Source: Sympetrum striolatum (lineage: Eukaryota > Arthropoda > Insecta > Odonata > Libellulidae). Taken from it: a stretch of DNA of 64,000 nt. Below are positions 48,683 through 61,095 of this stretch, piece by piece. The notes beneath the pieces are model-generated. The model ran no database searches. It was not told the DNA's origin and was given only the letters and a program-made list of their open reading frames with translations. Numbering within the stretch: the stretch's first letter is position 1; each line of letters starts with the position of its first letter. Position numbers and translations under genes: made by a program. The stretch is from positions 94,552,615 to 94,616,614 of the forward strand of contig OX388346.1 in assembly GCA_947579665.1 (NCBI GenBank), read 5' to 3'.

Positions 48683-49761
48683 GTAAGTTTCCATTTTCTC
48701 AGTTGTATTGTATTGCTACTGACCCCAAATCACAACTTTATTTACAATTGCAATGAAAAAAATGTAAGTGTAAAGTTGGTGTAACATAACAATATAATTT
48801 CTCTATCAATAGAAATGGCAGTGATCTGATTTGTCCATTAATGTTGCATTGTATGATTAAACAGATGAAGTTCATTAGATTCATTCATTCTCAAAGTGAT
48901 CATTGGATGAGAAAAAATAGAGAGAATAAATTTGAATTCAACTTGATTTTTTCTCTTTTGTTTTAAATGCCTCCAAAGGCATCTTCTGAATGATTGTGAC
49001 CTCTAATTTAGTCTTTTATTTAAATTAAAAGGGAAAAATAGTAAATAAGGGAAAAGAATAAAATGTTTGTTGACCTTGAATATACTGTCATTGCATAGGC
49101 AAATCTCAAAAACAAGTTACAGGAGCTCTATATTTGATAAATAAACTTGATTTGCATGCCAGTTTGATGCCAAACCATAGGGAGAGATGCCGATATTATC
49201 TATTTCATTATGTCTATGATGTGATTAAGATATTGATGCATATGTTCATTGGTTATAATTTCTAATGAATAGAGTTCACATTTTAGTCTCAAAATCAAGA
49301 TTCTTGCAGAGAACACTCCCTTGTTAGTCTAATAGACAATGTAAATAACTCAGTTTCTTATTTTTCATATCCCATTACTGGGAGATTCCACCCTAAATCA
49401 CTACCAAAGAATTTTTCTCTAAAATGTAAAAATTTGTATTTTTGGTTCTCATTAAAATTCCACCTTTTGATGAATTTCATTCATCAATCTAAAAAGATAA
49501 ATTTTCATTCTTTTATACTGCAGTTTTCTTGCAACTGCTGTATCTTGCATAATATAGGTAATTTATAGTTCAGCCTCTCTGCTACATATTTCAGAAGGTA
49601 GATATGGTAACCAAATGCAACTAACAAATACAAACCTAATCTGAAATTGTCATAGAATTATATTTACATTATAATTATTTATAATAAATTAATAGAATTT
49701 AATTTTTGAGTAAAATATGACTTCATTTAAGTTCTGCACTAACAACCAACAAGTGTAATTG
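48683..49761. other. AFG2A intron, nothing recognised
   Basis: AT-rich intron without detectable repeats or coding sequence. Confidence 0.4.
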
Positions 49762-50178
49762 CAGGGTGGCCACAGGACCTTGAAACCTTGAAAAAACCTT
49801 GAATTTTTGCTGACCTTGACAAACCTAGAAAATGCCTTGATTTTTTTGCAAAACCTTGAAAAATCCTGATCCAACTCGTTATCCTGGTTCAATCTGAAAT
49901 AAACCACTCATTCAAATTCTGGCACAAGCACTGCCTACGCAAAAACTATGAAACCTCATACATAAACAACCCTCGCCATTCGTGCCGCTGATTCGCGTGA
50001 ACATTAATTTCCGGGGTAAAGTTTGAAAGTTGTACCTTGTTTTTGTTGGAATAAATTTCAATTGAAGAATTGAATGAAAACCAAAAACTGTATTTTGACC
50101 TTGAAAAATCCTCGACCTGACCTGGAAAAACCTTGAAATGACCTTGATTTTTTAACGTCTCGTTCAGATGCCACCCTG
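49762..50178. mobile_element. hAT-type MITE, 417 bp
   Basis: Ends CAGGGTGGCCACAGGACCTT and mirrored GATGCCACCCTG. The interior repeats the word ACCTTGAAA or its variants many times. CAGGGTGGC ends are common in hAT MITEs. An 8-bp flanking duplication is not evident, so the insertion is probably old. Confidence 0.7.
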
Positions 50179-50434
50179 ATTTGTGAAACATGAATGTTGT
50201 TGTAACTGCTATAGCATTGTTTGAGTAAAAAGGTGTTTAAAAAAGGAGTCTTTTATGTGAACATAAATACATATTAGAATGTCTTAATGGGATAGAGCAA
50301 CCAAACAGCAATTGAGTTGAGTCCCTTCCTTCACATTGGATCAGTATTGCGCATAAAGTATGCGGTCTCCAGATTTATTCACATTGGATTTAAGAAAGAT
50401 TCCTGAAAGGAATATTTCTAATATTGTGTTGTAG

Positions 50435-50614
50435 ATGCATTGGACAGATATTGGTGGCCAGCATGAGCTAAAACTGAAGCTCCGCCAGGCTGTGGAGTGG
50501 CCGCTGTGTCATCCAGAGTCTTTCAAACGCTTAGGAGTGTCACCACCAAAGGGACTTCTCATGTTTGGCCCTCCAGGATGTTCCAAAACCATGATAGCTT
50601 CCAAAGACTTCTAG
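50435..50614 (+). CDS. AFG2A/SPATA5-type ATPase, second-domain Walker A exon, broken at 3' end
   Basis: After TTGTAG the exon reads [20 protein letters not shown], then [20 protein letters not shown] and [23 protein letters not shown] is the Walker A of the second ATPase ring and the WTDIGG start is standard. The family continues with about 15 residues (KALATES-type) before the next exon. Here the sequence gives SKDF and a TAG at 50612-50614. Partial matches in shifting frames up to about 50640 suggest several small deletions. No donor is evident where one is expected. Confidence 0.8.
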   Translation: MHWTDIGGQHELKLKLRQAVEWPLCHPESFKRLGVSPPKGLLMFGPPGCSKTMIASKDF

Positions 50615-50841
50615 GAGTAATCAGTTTTCTATCTTCTTTTCCCAATTTTATATGATTAATACTTTGTTAAGTAATTGTTAATTTATTACCTTGGTAACAT
50701 CTGATGGCATATTTTAACTTGTTCGCAGTAACACGGATGTGCCATTTGAGTCATTAGATGTTTGCATTCTCACTGTTAACGACTGAAAGAATTGGCTAGA
50801 AAAATTTGGTTTGCTACAAAAGAGATTTTTTTTAACCTTAA

Positions 50842-53607
50842 GGGGGGAAACTCGTGTAGATCGAAAAATTTTTGCATTTTTTTTCTTTGCTTAACTCTAT
50901 AGCTAATCTTATGAAGAATGCGGGAAAAAATAGTAGACATCGATTTGAAAGGTACTTATATTTTATTTTTGAGGAAAACCCAAACGCTGCATGGAGCGCA
51001 GGGGCACAGCATGACGCACGCATGACCGTTTCCGACCCTTCAGTCCATCTATAACGGTCCCTTTTGTCTTCTGACCTGGCCGTGTGTATTTACAATATCT
51101 TAAAGAAGGATTAAGCGAAGAGAAAGTGGTAGTTCGTCTATTTTGCGAGTTTAACGGTGGATTTTTGAAAAAGACGCATCAGTTGAGCGGTGTCTCTAGA
51201 GTAAAGCGGTGGTTTCGTTGTGTGTTGAGCAGTGTGCAAACGTTAGAAGAAGTTCGAAAATGAGTCGTAAAGTTCCACGGTATAGTCCGAACCTTCGGCC
51301 AAGCAAATCCCGGAAACGCAAGTACCACGGCAATCAATTTATTGGAATGGATTCTGCGTCAAACATCGAGGAGGTGAGAGAGAGGACGGAGCGCGTCGAA
51401 GAGGCAGGAACAAGCAGAGGAGCCAGTGCTTCTGCCAGAAAAATTAAAACTGCAGCAGATGATATTGTCGTCAATCTTGCGCACTCATACAGGATAATTG
51501 AGTTTATCAGTGTTTTTGCTGCGATAGCGGACATTTCTGTTCGCAGAATATGCAAACAGAAGCAAACCTTCGGCGAGGTGAATGATCGAGGCTTGGGCTT
51601 CAAAATATCGGTCATGTGTTTCTGTGGCACTGCTTTAATAAAATTAGGTCCATTCATAAACAACGGCTATGAAATAAATCGTCGTGTTGTGTTCGCGATG
51701 CGTCTCCTCGGTGTTTCTCGTGAAGGGATCAATTTGTTCTGCGGCATGATGGAGTTGGGTTTTGGCTTGAGCCAGAAGGCATATGAAGGTGTAGTGAAAC
51801 ACATGCATGCTTCTGTTGAAAAACTTTTCCGGAAATCGTGTGAGCAGGCCATCGACGAAGAAAAAAAGCACAACGAGGAAAATAATAAATCTTCAATGAA
51901 TCTGAAAGTTTCGGGAGACGGGAGTTGGAAGAAGAGAGGATATTCCTCTCTTTATGGTGCTACGACCCTTCTAGGATACTATACTGGTAAAGTTGTGGAT
52001 TTAATCGTAAAAGGGAGCTATTGTCAAACTTGTACGTATTATAAAAATGACAAGGACAATCTAAATAGCTTATTTCATTTAGAAGAAGGGAACTGCGCAG
52101 TGAACCATAGAGGATCATCGGGGAAGATGGAGGTGGATTCCGTGGCAGAAATGTTTCTTCGCTCTGAAGAGCTGGTTGGTCTTCGCTACGGAACATATGT
52201 AGGTGACGGCGATACGAAAACATTCAAAGCTCTATTAAAAATTGAGCCTTATGGACCGGAATTCAAGCTTCAGAAGAGCGAATGCATCGGTCATGTGGAG
52301 AAGCGAATGGGCACCCGGTTACGTAATATAAAGAAGACGGCAAAGATCGTTGGCAAAGGTAAATTGACCGATGTCTTAATTAAAAAATTAACGAAATATT
52401 AAGGTCTTGCGATTCGCCGAAACTGCGAGTCCGTCGAAGAGATGAAAAAAGCCATTATGGCAACATTTCAACATTTAGCATCAACCAATGAGGATTCTCG
52501 TCATCAGGACTGCCCTTCTGGTGCTGACTCGTGGTGCAAGTGGCAAGTGGCTAAAGCTTTAGGAGAGAATTTCGAGCATCCTCCACCACTCAATTTAGAA
52601 GTACAGAAGTTTATTCTTCCGATTTACCAAGATTTATCTCGAGAGGATCTTCTTGAGCGGTGCTTAAGCGGCCATTCACAAAATGCCAACGAGAGTTAGA
52701 ACTCTACTATTTGGCGTTTGGTCCCAAAACATTTGAATTGTGGCATTAAAATCATAGAAATGTCCGCTTATTTAGCTGCTGGTATGTTTAACGAAGGCTA
52801 TAGGTTTGTACTTAGATGTATGAATGATATGGGGCTGATAATTGGCCAAAAAAGCCATCAACTTGCGAACAAGTATAATACTCGGCGAGTCAGCCGCCAC
52901 GAACGACGCAGTTACGAAGGCACCCAAGAGGCAAGAAGTGCACGTAGGATGGAGAGAGTCGAGTTGCTAGACAAATTTCAGGAAGAGGAAGGTATACTGT
53001 ACGGTCCAGGAATCGCAGACTAGCATAAAATAACTGTAAGTCTTGGTGAAAAAGTTTTTTTTCATTATTTATTTTTACCGAAACTTTAAAGCTGTTTTTT
53101 TCGAAATACTAAATTTTGCACGCCGGGACGGATTACTCAAAAAGTATTTGACCGAATTGAATGAAACTTTCAGGGAACATTAATCAACTTATTAGTCTTT
53201 GCATGAACCTCTCAAACATTTATTTTTTCGAAGGAAAATAAAATTATACGTAATTGTTTATAAAAAAATTTCTTATCATCTAAGTAAAACACTGTAATAT
53301 TTGCAAATTTAAAAATGTTTATATTTTTCAAGGTTTGTGCAAAGCGTATTTATGTTTTATGTGTTATTTACTTTGAATTTTTGATTTCCGATTTCTTTTG
53401 CGACCTGCAGAAGTCCCGGCGCATATTTAGGCGCCATCTTTGAGCCGCCATTACTGGCAATTAAATTTTCAAAATAACAACTTTTAAAATTAACTTTATG
53501 TTCTTCGTATCTCCAATAAAACGTATTTTAAATTTCATGTCATTCCTGTTTGTTGTTTATTTATAATAAATTCCAGAAAAAAGGGTCATTTACACGAGTT
53601 TCCCCCC
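50842..53607 (+). mobile_element. Mutator-domain transposon with TTAA duplications
   Basis: Ends GGGGGGAAACTCGTGTAGAT and mirrored ACACGAGTTTCCCCCC. TTAA lies immediately outside both ends (50838-50841 and 53608-53611). The 2766-bp body has one long frame on the + strand. It is inserted in an AFG2A intron in sense orientation. The interior has no introns. Confidence 0.85.
51209..53023 (+). pseudogene. Mutator-like transposase with two in-frame stops
   Basis: A single frame runs 605 codons, interrupted by TAA at 52400-52402 (after IKKLTKY) and a TAG near 52697-52699 (after QNANES). The start could be 51209 or the downstream ATG at 51260 (MSRKVPRYSP). It has a basic N-terminus, then LKVSGDGSWKKRGYSSLYGA (catalytic aspartate region), NHRGSSGKMEVDSV, GTYVGDGDTKTFKALLKIEP and ECIGHVEKRMGTRLRNIKK. 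These are motifs I recall from a Mutator-like transposase domain family common in arthropods. A conserved cysteine set (YCQTCTYYK) is visible. Two point changes would reopen it. Confidence 0.75.
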
Positions 53608-53811
53608 TTAATAATTTTTTATCCTTTCACTATTTTTCTAACTAAAAATAAAGCAAATTGAAATTTTAACAGATTGATAAAAAGTGTTCATGTTCAATGT
53701 TGCATAAAATATGGGTGCCACTAATTTCACTGTTGAAATTTATTAAAAGAGAATTGCTTTGAAAACGTAAAGACGGAAGAATGTTGTTATGTGCATGATC
53801 TGTTTATCCAG

Positions 53812-54069
53812 GGACCAGAATTGTTTAGCAAATGGGTTGGGGAATCGGAGAGAGCCGTGAGGGAAGTGTTTCGTCGTGCAAGGCAGGTTGCTCCAGCTGT
53901 GATATTCTTTGATGAATTGGATGCATTGGGTGGAGAGAGAGGTGCCAGCGCAGGCGGAAATGTGCACGAGAGAGTTCTTTCTCAGCTTCTTACAGAAATG
54001 GATGGGGTTACACCTCTTCTTAAAGTAACTGTAGTTGCTGCTACCAATCGCCCTGACAGAATTGACAAG
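53812..54069 (+). CDS. AFG2A/SPATA5-type ATPase, second-domain core exon
   Basis: After TTTATCCAG, 86 codons in one frame read [20 protein letters not shown], then [40 protein letters not shown] and [26 protein letters not shown], ending at GTAAGC. Pore-loop (FSKWVGESE), Walker B (IFFDELDAL) and sensor 1 ([10 protein letters not shown]) are intact. This is the most conserved part of the protein and shows no lesion. The [15 protein letters not shown] segment favours AFG2A over AFG2B. Confidence 0.9.
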
Positions 54070-54096
54070 GTAAGCCAATTTTATAGAATGGTAATA

Positions 54097-55395
54097 CAGT
54101 AGAAGTCCGTTATAACAGGAGCTTAACAAAATTGGAAAAGTACTTGTTATAAAGTGTACTTACTTGTAGCCGATTTCTAATACTAAATATCCAAGGGGAG
54201 TGTGGCAGAATGGCACGATAGGGTTTTTAATCCTTATGCAAATGCTTCAAAATGCGTTAAAAAGTATGTTCATTTCTAAAATATTATTTCTTTGATTCAT
54301 ACTCTGCAATCAAAGTGCATCCATCTGTCTCTAGTATAAAATACGGAAGATTATAATCAATAATCAATCAAACAATCGATTTTTGAGCAATACATATTGC
54401 TCAACAATAATCAAAAAGGAACTATGTCATTACATATTCCTAATTCATATGGAATTGCTTTCTCAAGATATTTTTCATTCACATGCTTCATAAGTAATGA
54501 CTATCCGATTAATACCGCTAAAGGTCTATCCCCTTGAATCCATGGGCAGCAAATGTGGCAGAATGGAACTGGTGTTTTTAATTCTTATGTAAATGCTTCA
54601 GAATGCGTAAAAAACTAAGTTTGCATCAAAAATGTTAGATTCATTGATTCATAAAACACAAACAAAGTCATGCACGGACCTCCGTTTAATGATCAACTTA
54701 GATAAGAGCGATGTGTGGAAAAGGTACCTCTAATTCATATCACAATATATTTTTCATTCACTCGCATCATACGCAATGACTGTGTTGCGAGGGAGGGGGA
54801 GGATACCCTGGGAATCGGAATCAGCACTGCTTTTATCTCCTATATTCTCATCCATCCTGGATCAGATGATTTGTTACAAGATTCATATGGAAGCAAATCC
54901 CATGGGTGGATGCCAATGTGATGGGAACTCAATTAAAAATTCCAGCGCTCACTAGAGAGGTCATTGCCGAAAAGAAACATGAGACAAGGAGATAGGATGT
55001 ACAGAGGGATGAAGGGGAGAGTGAAACTGCTAGAAGTTTTTTATCCAAGCTCCCTGAAGTATCATTGGAAGGGTGAGGCAAGTTTTGGGAAACATATCCA
55101 TGAATAAGGTGATGATAATTTTTGCATTTAATTTTTTCTGGTCTTTGAGGAGGTAATGCGCCTCAGATTACCGTTGGCTTGTTGGCTTTGTCCCTCAGGT
55201 CAATTGACGATTCCGAGATATGCCTCGTGCAAGACAAATGTAGATGAATGGAATTCATTGTACCAAAACCCCAGAAATAACCACTCGTTATTATGGACGG
55301 AACTCACTTTCATTTTTAATATGAGACGGACAACGGCCAAAAGATCGCTCGCAGCTCTTGTTATGTGCTGTACTCATTATAACGGACTTCTACTG
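54097..55395. mobile_element. Tigger-type non-autonomous element, copy B
   Basis: Ends CAGTAGAAGTCCGTTATAAC and mirrored TTATAACGGACTTCTACTG, with TA on both sides. Internal blocks match copy A. A ~350-bp block (GTGGCAGAATGG, GTTTTTAATTCTTATGTAAA) occurs twice inside, near 54200 and 54550. Noncoding. Confidence 0.8.
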
Positions 55396-56130
55396 TATTC
55401 ACTCAGTTTTACGAAGACTACTGAATCTTTTAGTGAATTCATGTATTTTATTTCAATAAAGTATTTTTATACATGATTGCTGAAATAGTCATCTTTACAT
55501 TAAGAACTATGATGAGAAATCAAGGAAAGCTCAACAATCTGTTGAGAATTTTAAAGTTTCCAAACTTGCTTGATTCCCCTTCTTGACTTTACAAGTAATT
55601 CCCATTGATGGCCAGTGCGACTTACTAAATGCTATTTAAAAATGGATGGTTTTGTACAAATTTTAAAATATCTTGTCAGATTATTTTGGACATTGTTTAC
55701 CTCGGATCATTTCAATTGATTGATTTTATTATTCAATGTCCTAAGTACCACTGTTATATATTTTTCTTAGTAAAGAACAGTTTCAGATTTGTTTAAAAAG
55801 TTTTATTATGAGTTTGTGAATTTAGGAAAATCTTCTTTTGGACTTACCCTATAAATATATTTTCTATCGAATGTGCTTTTCCTTTAAACTGATAAGAAGA
55901 CCTTCTTGTATTGCTTTTGTAACTATTTCATCTCCACTTCCATTATTAATTGATAATAACTCCAATAATTTTTCTTTTCTATTATTTATTATTCATTTTC
56001 AGATTTATTCATTTCACAACTTTTAACACAATTTAATATCTTAAAAATGATACAAGTCAGCATTGTTTTTTTTTTAATTACAAGCATTACGTGTTTTAAA
56101 TCTTAAATTGTCTTTGTCAAAGTATTTTAT
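55396..56130. other. AFG2A intron, nothing recognised
   Basis: AT-rich intron; the short frames look like chance. Confidence 0.4.
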
Positions 56131-56290
56131 GACCCCTGATGATGTGAGCTCTTGCAAAGCGCTTCGGTTAGCTTAAAAGTGTGGCATTCCTTTCTCATTT
56201 TCTCCGTATACCGGGAAATGAGACAAGGAAAGCTGACAAAGATTTGGAGATTTAAAACTTCTAATTCATTAACAAGTCGTGTTCCTAATT
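56131..56290 (+). repeat. Dispersed repeat with degenerate hammerhead-like head
   Basis: CTGATGA at 56136-56142 is followed by a region where the GAAA core is mutated (GCAAAG). The downstream block (AAAGTGTGGCATTCC, GGGAAATGAGACAAGGA, GCTGACAAA, GGAGATTTAAAACTTCTAAT) matches 42489-42582. Same family as the 42.4-kb repeat, without its left arm. Confidence 0.55.
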
Positions 56291-57699
56291 TTCTATCTTT
56301 TGACTGATTATAAGTATGTTATTTATAAAACTAAATTGAATATCAATAATTTTTGTTTATTATTGCTATTGATTGAAGGGGTATTTAATTTCTCCTTATA
56401 TTGGGTGTGAAAATAAAGTCATTAACTACAAAGGCAAGAAGGCCGAAGAATATCTTCAATTTTCTTATTGTGCTTGTTCTGTCTATTATTAATTCTTATG
56501 GGATTAATAAGGCATCTGTCAGTTCTAAGATATTTTCTTGTTATTTATTTTAGTTTGATCATTCTTAATTTGAAACAATGACATAAGAATCATTGATTTT
56601 TTCCAATTTTAAAATGTGGTCTTAAAAAATAAACCTACTTCATGATTGGAACCACAGGTCTAACGTCAGAAGAGTGAAGCCAAAAAAACGCAACCCACAG
56701 AGCACTGGTGAGAACTTTTCGCCTGTTCCCCTTTAACTGCATGTACTTTTGGGTTTTTATTTTCCTCTCATACGGGACTCAGGAGCTTGTCTATCCTATA
56801 ACATGGACTCAGATAGTTTAAATGAACCTTTTACTTGATGATCATGTTTGATTTTTTTCTCTAAGTCCTCTTGATTCTTTTCATCATGGAAAATAAAACA
56901 TGCCTGCAATGTAAACTTCTTGGATGCCGGTGTCGTCTGCTAGAGCGATACAGGGAGTGAATCATCTTCCAACCATCTGCAAACTGTATTAAAACCTCGT
57001 TGATTATTATAATGTTAATTTTATGTATATTATAATGCATTAATCCATCTCAGTTTTAATTAATACCAAGTATGGCATAAAAATTCATTAATAATCGTTT
57101 ACCGCAATGAGATAAAGCTACTCTATCGTACATTATAATAGCTTATCAGGGTAATTAGAGATTTTCCGCTTGTGCAAATGTTTGTTCTAATTCATAATTG
57201 GGGCTCAATGCAGTAAAAGTTGTCAAAATGACAAATCTGTTCTTACAGCCAAATGCACTGCAATTGGTCATATTGAAGGCAGAAACTTGCCCCTGCTTAT
57301 TTACCTATAAAACCTTTACAAATGCAAAAATAACAAAATTGCTTCGTGTTACACATTGCTCAAACTACATTCTGTGTTCCAAAACGTTCAAATTACTTGA
57401 TCAAACCTTGATAACTCTGTATCAAAGCCGCAAAATCACGAAAAAACAATGTATTAGTATAGGGAGATCGAAAAGTTCTCACCAGCATGGTGAAATGCGC
57501 AATTTGCCCTTTTTTTGCTTCACTTTTGGTCGCCAGAGGGAGATAGGATATCCCCTGTGATTGGAACTGTAGATGCTGCTCAATTCTCTGCAGAAATTTT
57601 TGAAAAATGTTTTTTATTACCAAAAATTTTAATATATAATTTTAATATATTTATTGGTGGCACTGATTGTCATAGTAAAGAGGTTACAATTTGTGGTAG
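56291..57699. other. AFG2A intron, nothing recognised
   Basis: AT-rich intron. The 120-codon frame at 57198-57560 has no recognisable family features. Confidence 0.35.
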
Positions 57700-57864
57700 G
57701 CTCTCCTTCGTCCTGGTCGCCTGGATCAGATTATATATGTTCCTCTTCCGGATGCTGACACTCGTCGGGAGATTTTAGCTTTGCAGTTTCAAAAGTCCAG
57801 GTTTTCAGAAGGTGTATCGTTGGAAGAAATTGTCTGCAAAACCAATGGATATTCAGGAGCTGAG
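57700..57864 (+). CDS. AFG2A/SPATA5-type ATPase, arginine-finger exon
   Basis: After GTGGTAG, 55 codons continue the RIDK of the previous exon: [55 protein letters not shown], ending at GTGAGC. The LLRPGRLD arginine-finger segment, the PLPD loop and the GYSGAE sensor 2 entry are all present. The annotatable frame here is not the one with the longest open run. Confidence 0.9.
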
Positions 57865-57944
57865 GTGAGCTTATTTGAAATATTTGCTTCACATTGGTAA
57901 TTGATTTAGTTTCTATTCATTAGTTTTAAAATGCATTCCATTAG

Positions 57945-58106
57945 GTGTTGGCTGTATGTCAAGATGCTGGTCTCATAGCGCTGGAAGAAGATCTAAATGC
58001 TCCTTGTATAGAGCAGCGCCACGTGGAGAAGGCGCTGAGCATCGTTAAGCTGCGTACTCCTCAATCATTATTAAGTCTATATGAAAAATACATGAGTAAT
58101 GGATGA
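57945..58106 (+). CDS. AFG2A/SPATA5-type ATPase, last exon and stop
   Basis: After CCATTAG the exon reads VLAVCQDAGLIALEEDLNAP, CIEQRHVEKALSIVKLRTPQ, SLLSLYEKYMSNG and TGA at 58104-58106. The AVCQ/R-x-A-x-x-ALEED helix and final SL-x-x-YE-x-Y tail are the family's C-terminus. The gene ends cleanly here. Confidence 0.9.
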   Translation: MLAVCQDAGLIALEEDLNAPCIEQRHVEKALSIVKLRTPQSLLSLYEKYMSNG

Positions 58107-58149
58107 AAACTCTCTTTTAATTGAAATCTACCTTTTTATGCCTTTCAGC

Positions 58150-58260
58150 CTCCCCCAAGAGGAGGGATTAACGTTTCCCGGGTTTTTCTCTATCCCTGGA
58201 TTCAAATGACCCATTCCCGGGAATTTCCCGGGATTCATTCATTCTAACAAAAAGGGCAAG
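58150..58260. repeat. CCCGGG-rich subterminal repeats of hAT element
   Basis: TTTCCCGGGTTTTTCTC, CCATTCCCGGGAATTTCCCG and similar words cluster here. Related words (GATCCCGGGAGAAAGC, GATCCTGGGATTGC) occur at 62679-62710, bracketing the hAT transposase. Exact termini are unresolved. Confidence 0.45.
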
Positions 58261-60211
58261 ATAGAGGGTAATAAATAATATATTCCTGAATATTAATAGT
58301 CATTACTGATTAACCGGATGCAGCATCAAAACAAATAGAGAAAGTTATTACACAATGTATGTTAATAATATATTTTTATTACTAAAATTATGATAAAACA
58401 GAAAAATTCTTTCATTAAGAGAAGTATCAATATTTTAGATCAGCACTGTACACCCATAAATTATTTTTCAGTGTTAATGTGATTTTTTAAAAAACACAAA
58501 TTATTTACACTGTGGTCACTTAAATCTGTGCGTAGTTTTGTAACACAGAGACCTGCCACAGAAAATGCACGTTCTGCTTCAACAGACGTTGGTGAAATAG
58601 TTAACAAAGCTTCAAATGAATCATTTATCCTAGATGTACGCTCTCTGTTTATTACAAAGATATCTATTTCTGTAGAAACACTTCCAGGAATCGCTGTTTA
58701 CTTTGCTAGCATTTTCAATTGGGGCATCCAATTTATTTATCAACGATGGGCTGATCAATGTAGAGCTTACTTCTGAGGACCTAACAAGTAGTTCAGATGT
58801 CCTCAGGCTTACTCATAAAAAGTCTCTCAATCACCTTAATAGCTTTGGCTTTTCACATTCCTTAGGTAGCGTAAAGTTCGCATTTCGTTGATAATGCTGA
58901 TGATTGTTTAAGTACATTAACAAGCCGACTAGATTCTTATTTCTACGTTCTTCCATCCTTTTTTGTAAGGATTTTTTCACATGAGCAGAAAAATAGGAAT
59001 TCTGGGGGCTTATTCTATAACTTTGGCTTTCGATCGGAATGAACTCACCCAGAATTCCACCCAAGTGGACTCATAACGAACGTAATGGTAATTCCGCTGA
59101 AAAAGATATTCTATACGTACTATCGTAGCTGACTGTCGAATCGGAATCAGTGTAGCCAGATTTCTGCATTCAACTGACATGCTTTACTACTTTCTCATAC
59201 TCGCGCATGCGTATTTACGTCGTTTTCTCGTCTGCTTGGCAGTATTCAGAAGGCGGTTCGAGAGAAAATATTCTTAATAGTAAGAGAAAGACAGGATGGC
59301 GTTGTTAGTAATTACGGTTAAAGACAGAAAACAATTAAAGGACATAAAGGTTATGATTAAATTAGCGAAGTAGCTGCTTCTTCGCCAGCCAAAGCATTTG
59401 CTTAGTCCATAGCACTGTCTATGTGCCCTTTTGTACATTATTTGTAAAAAAAGTTACATTTAAGACCATTTTAAATGCATTATAATGGAATTTTATAATA
59501 TTTATATACCCATATAGTACATTGATAGAGTTTTTAATGATTCCTTGGACAAAAAGTTGTGTATCGCTTTTCTGCGATACACATTGCTTTGTTGGATTGG
59601 GTTCAAAATCCTCTCTTGGCATTGCAATAATTGCAGATTCTCAGCGATTATTTCAGGTTACCTATAATGATGTACAGTATTTATTTTATTGTGTGGTAAT
59701 TTGTGAAATTATGCCTATTCTCTTTAATCCCGAAACTTCATGGTTAAGTAATGTAATGAAAACAAGAGTATACATTTTTTGAAGAGAAATTTCACCGAGG
59801 GTTGTTAGTTTCTGTTCTATCCTTTCAATCAACCATGTAATTGCTACAGTATACTCTACTGAATGGTGCTGCGACGAAACTAATAGACCTTTTATGAGTG
59901 ACAGCTTACCTTTTTTAAACAAATTCTTACGATTATAGGTAGGGTAATCATGACAAAATAGGTTTATAGTTACAGAAGAAGCCGTTCTCATTTTCCTTTG
60001 GGTATAATTCAATCAATTTACACGCAACTACAAGTAAAGTTCATCTGAAAATATCTTTTATTGAAGAGTGATACATGCATATATTTGTGATGTGGCAATT
60101 CACAAGTTTATTGCTTATTATAACTGTATTCTTGAAACTTCATTATTAATGGTTAAAAACATACAATAACATTATTATTTTCTATATTAAAATTCATAAG
60201 AAATAATTTCA

Positions 60212-60242
60212 CTGAAGGCGGCAAGTTTCCGAAACGTTGTCT
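60212..60242 (+). ncRNA. Weak hammerhead-like motif
   Basis: CTGAAGG, a short GG/CC stem with loop, GAAAC, then GTTGTC. The last A of the CTGANGA core is G. It resembles the 3' signature of Penelope-like retroelements but is degenerate. Confidence 0.3.
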
Positions 60243-60284
60243 TAATATTCAGTAACTTTCAACTTGGAGCATGTACATAAATAA

Positions 60285-61095
60285 TAATAATATTTTATTC
60301 AGCCTATTTAGGTTTCGTCAGTACACAGAAAATTAACAGTAGGAGAGGTAATCTTCAATACTATAAAGCATTCTCACAATTAAGAAAGACTTAAATTTGC
60401 ACTTAAAAGTGGTAATTGACATATTATTCTTAAGATAGTTAGGGATTTTATTGTACAGTATAAGGCCCATGTGCCTGGGTCCAAGATAGTTAGATCTAGT
60501 ACGTACAAAAGGAACATGCAAGTTATTAACATTCCGAGTCCTATGATGATGAACATCAGCGTTTGTAACAAAGTGCTTCAAATTACATCTTGTATGTACA
60601 ACAATAGTAAGTATAAAAATACATGAAATAGGTAAAATATTGAATTTCCTGAAAAGTGGAAGGCTCGGTGCATCATACCTTGCATTAGCTATCAGTCTTA
60701 GAACTTTCTTTTGTAATTTGAAAATTTAAAGAGCTTGGGAGGATGAGCCCCAGAAAAGAACACTGTATACAATATGTGAATAAAATAAACCATAATAGAG
60801 TGAAAGAATGACTTTAAATGAGATAGTAGAACGAATGGTCCGAACAAGAAAACAAAGAGGACTGAGTTTATGCAAGAGCTTATCGACATGTAAATCCCAG
60901 TAAAGATGAGATCCAAGAAATTTGCAAGAGTCAACCTGAGGTAAGATGTTGCCGTCTAAGAGGATGTTTAATGCTTGTGCTGGTTTGTTTTTAGAAGAAA
61001 AATGAATAACTTGAGATTTATCAGCATCAAGTTTAAAATAGTTATTTAGTGACCAAGAGTGAATTTTATGGGTAACAAGATTGCTGCATGAATGA
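60285..61095 (-). pseudogene. LINE (Jockey/CR1-type) reverse transcriptase 3' end
   Basis: On the - strand: HSWSLNNYFKLDADKSQVIH, then LPQVDSCKFLGSHLYWDLHV, FSHIVYSVLFWGSSS, and finally HHHRTRNVNNLHVPFVRTRS, YLGPRHMGLILYNKIPNYLK with IEDYLSYC. This is the C-terminal thumb region (LN..K..FL.., KFLGVxxD-like) and tail (R..N, GP..WN-like) of non-LTR reverse transcriptases. It ends at an ATT-type tail near 60285. It is 5'-truncated and frame-broken, as expected for a dead LINE copy inserted in the Harbinger element. Confidence 0.7.

Noticed and set aside
51334..51873. Reverse-strand frames over the Mutator-domain transposase
   Set aside because: Shadows of the long + strand transposase frame.
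53743..54129. 128-codon reverse frame
   Set aside because: Antisense shadow of the AFG2A core exon.
57198..57560. 120-codon + strand frame in an AFG2A intron
   Set aside because: No family signature; codon pattern resembles AT-rich noncoding DNA.
57515..57778. Long frame overlapping AFG2A exon at 57700
   Set aside because: The conserved [17 protein letters not shown] reading lies in a different frame with proper splice sites.
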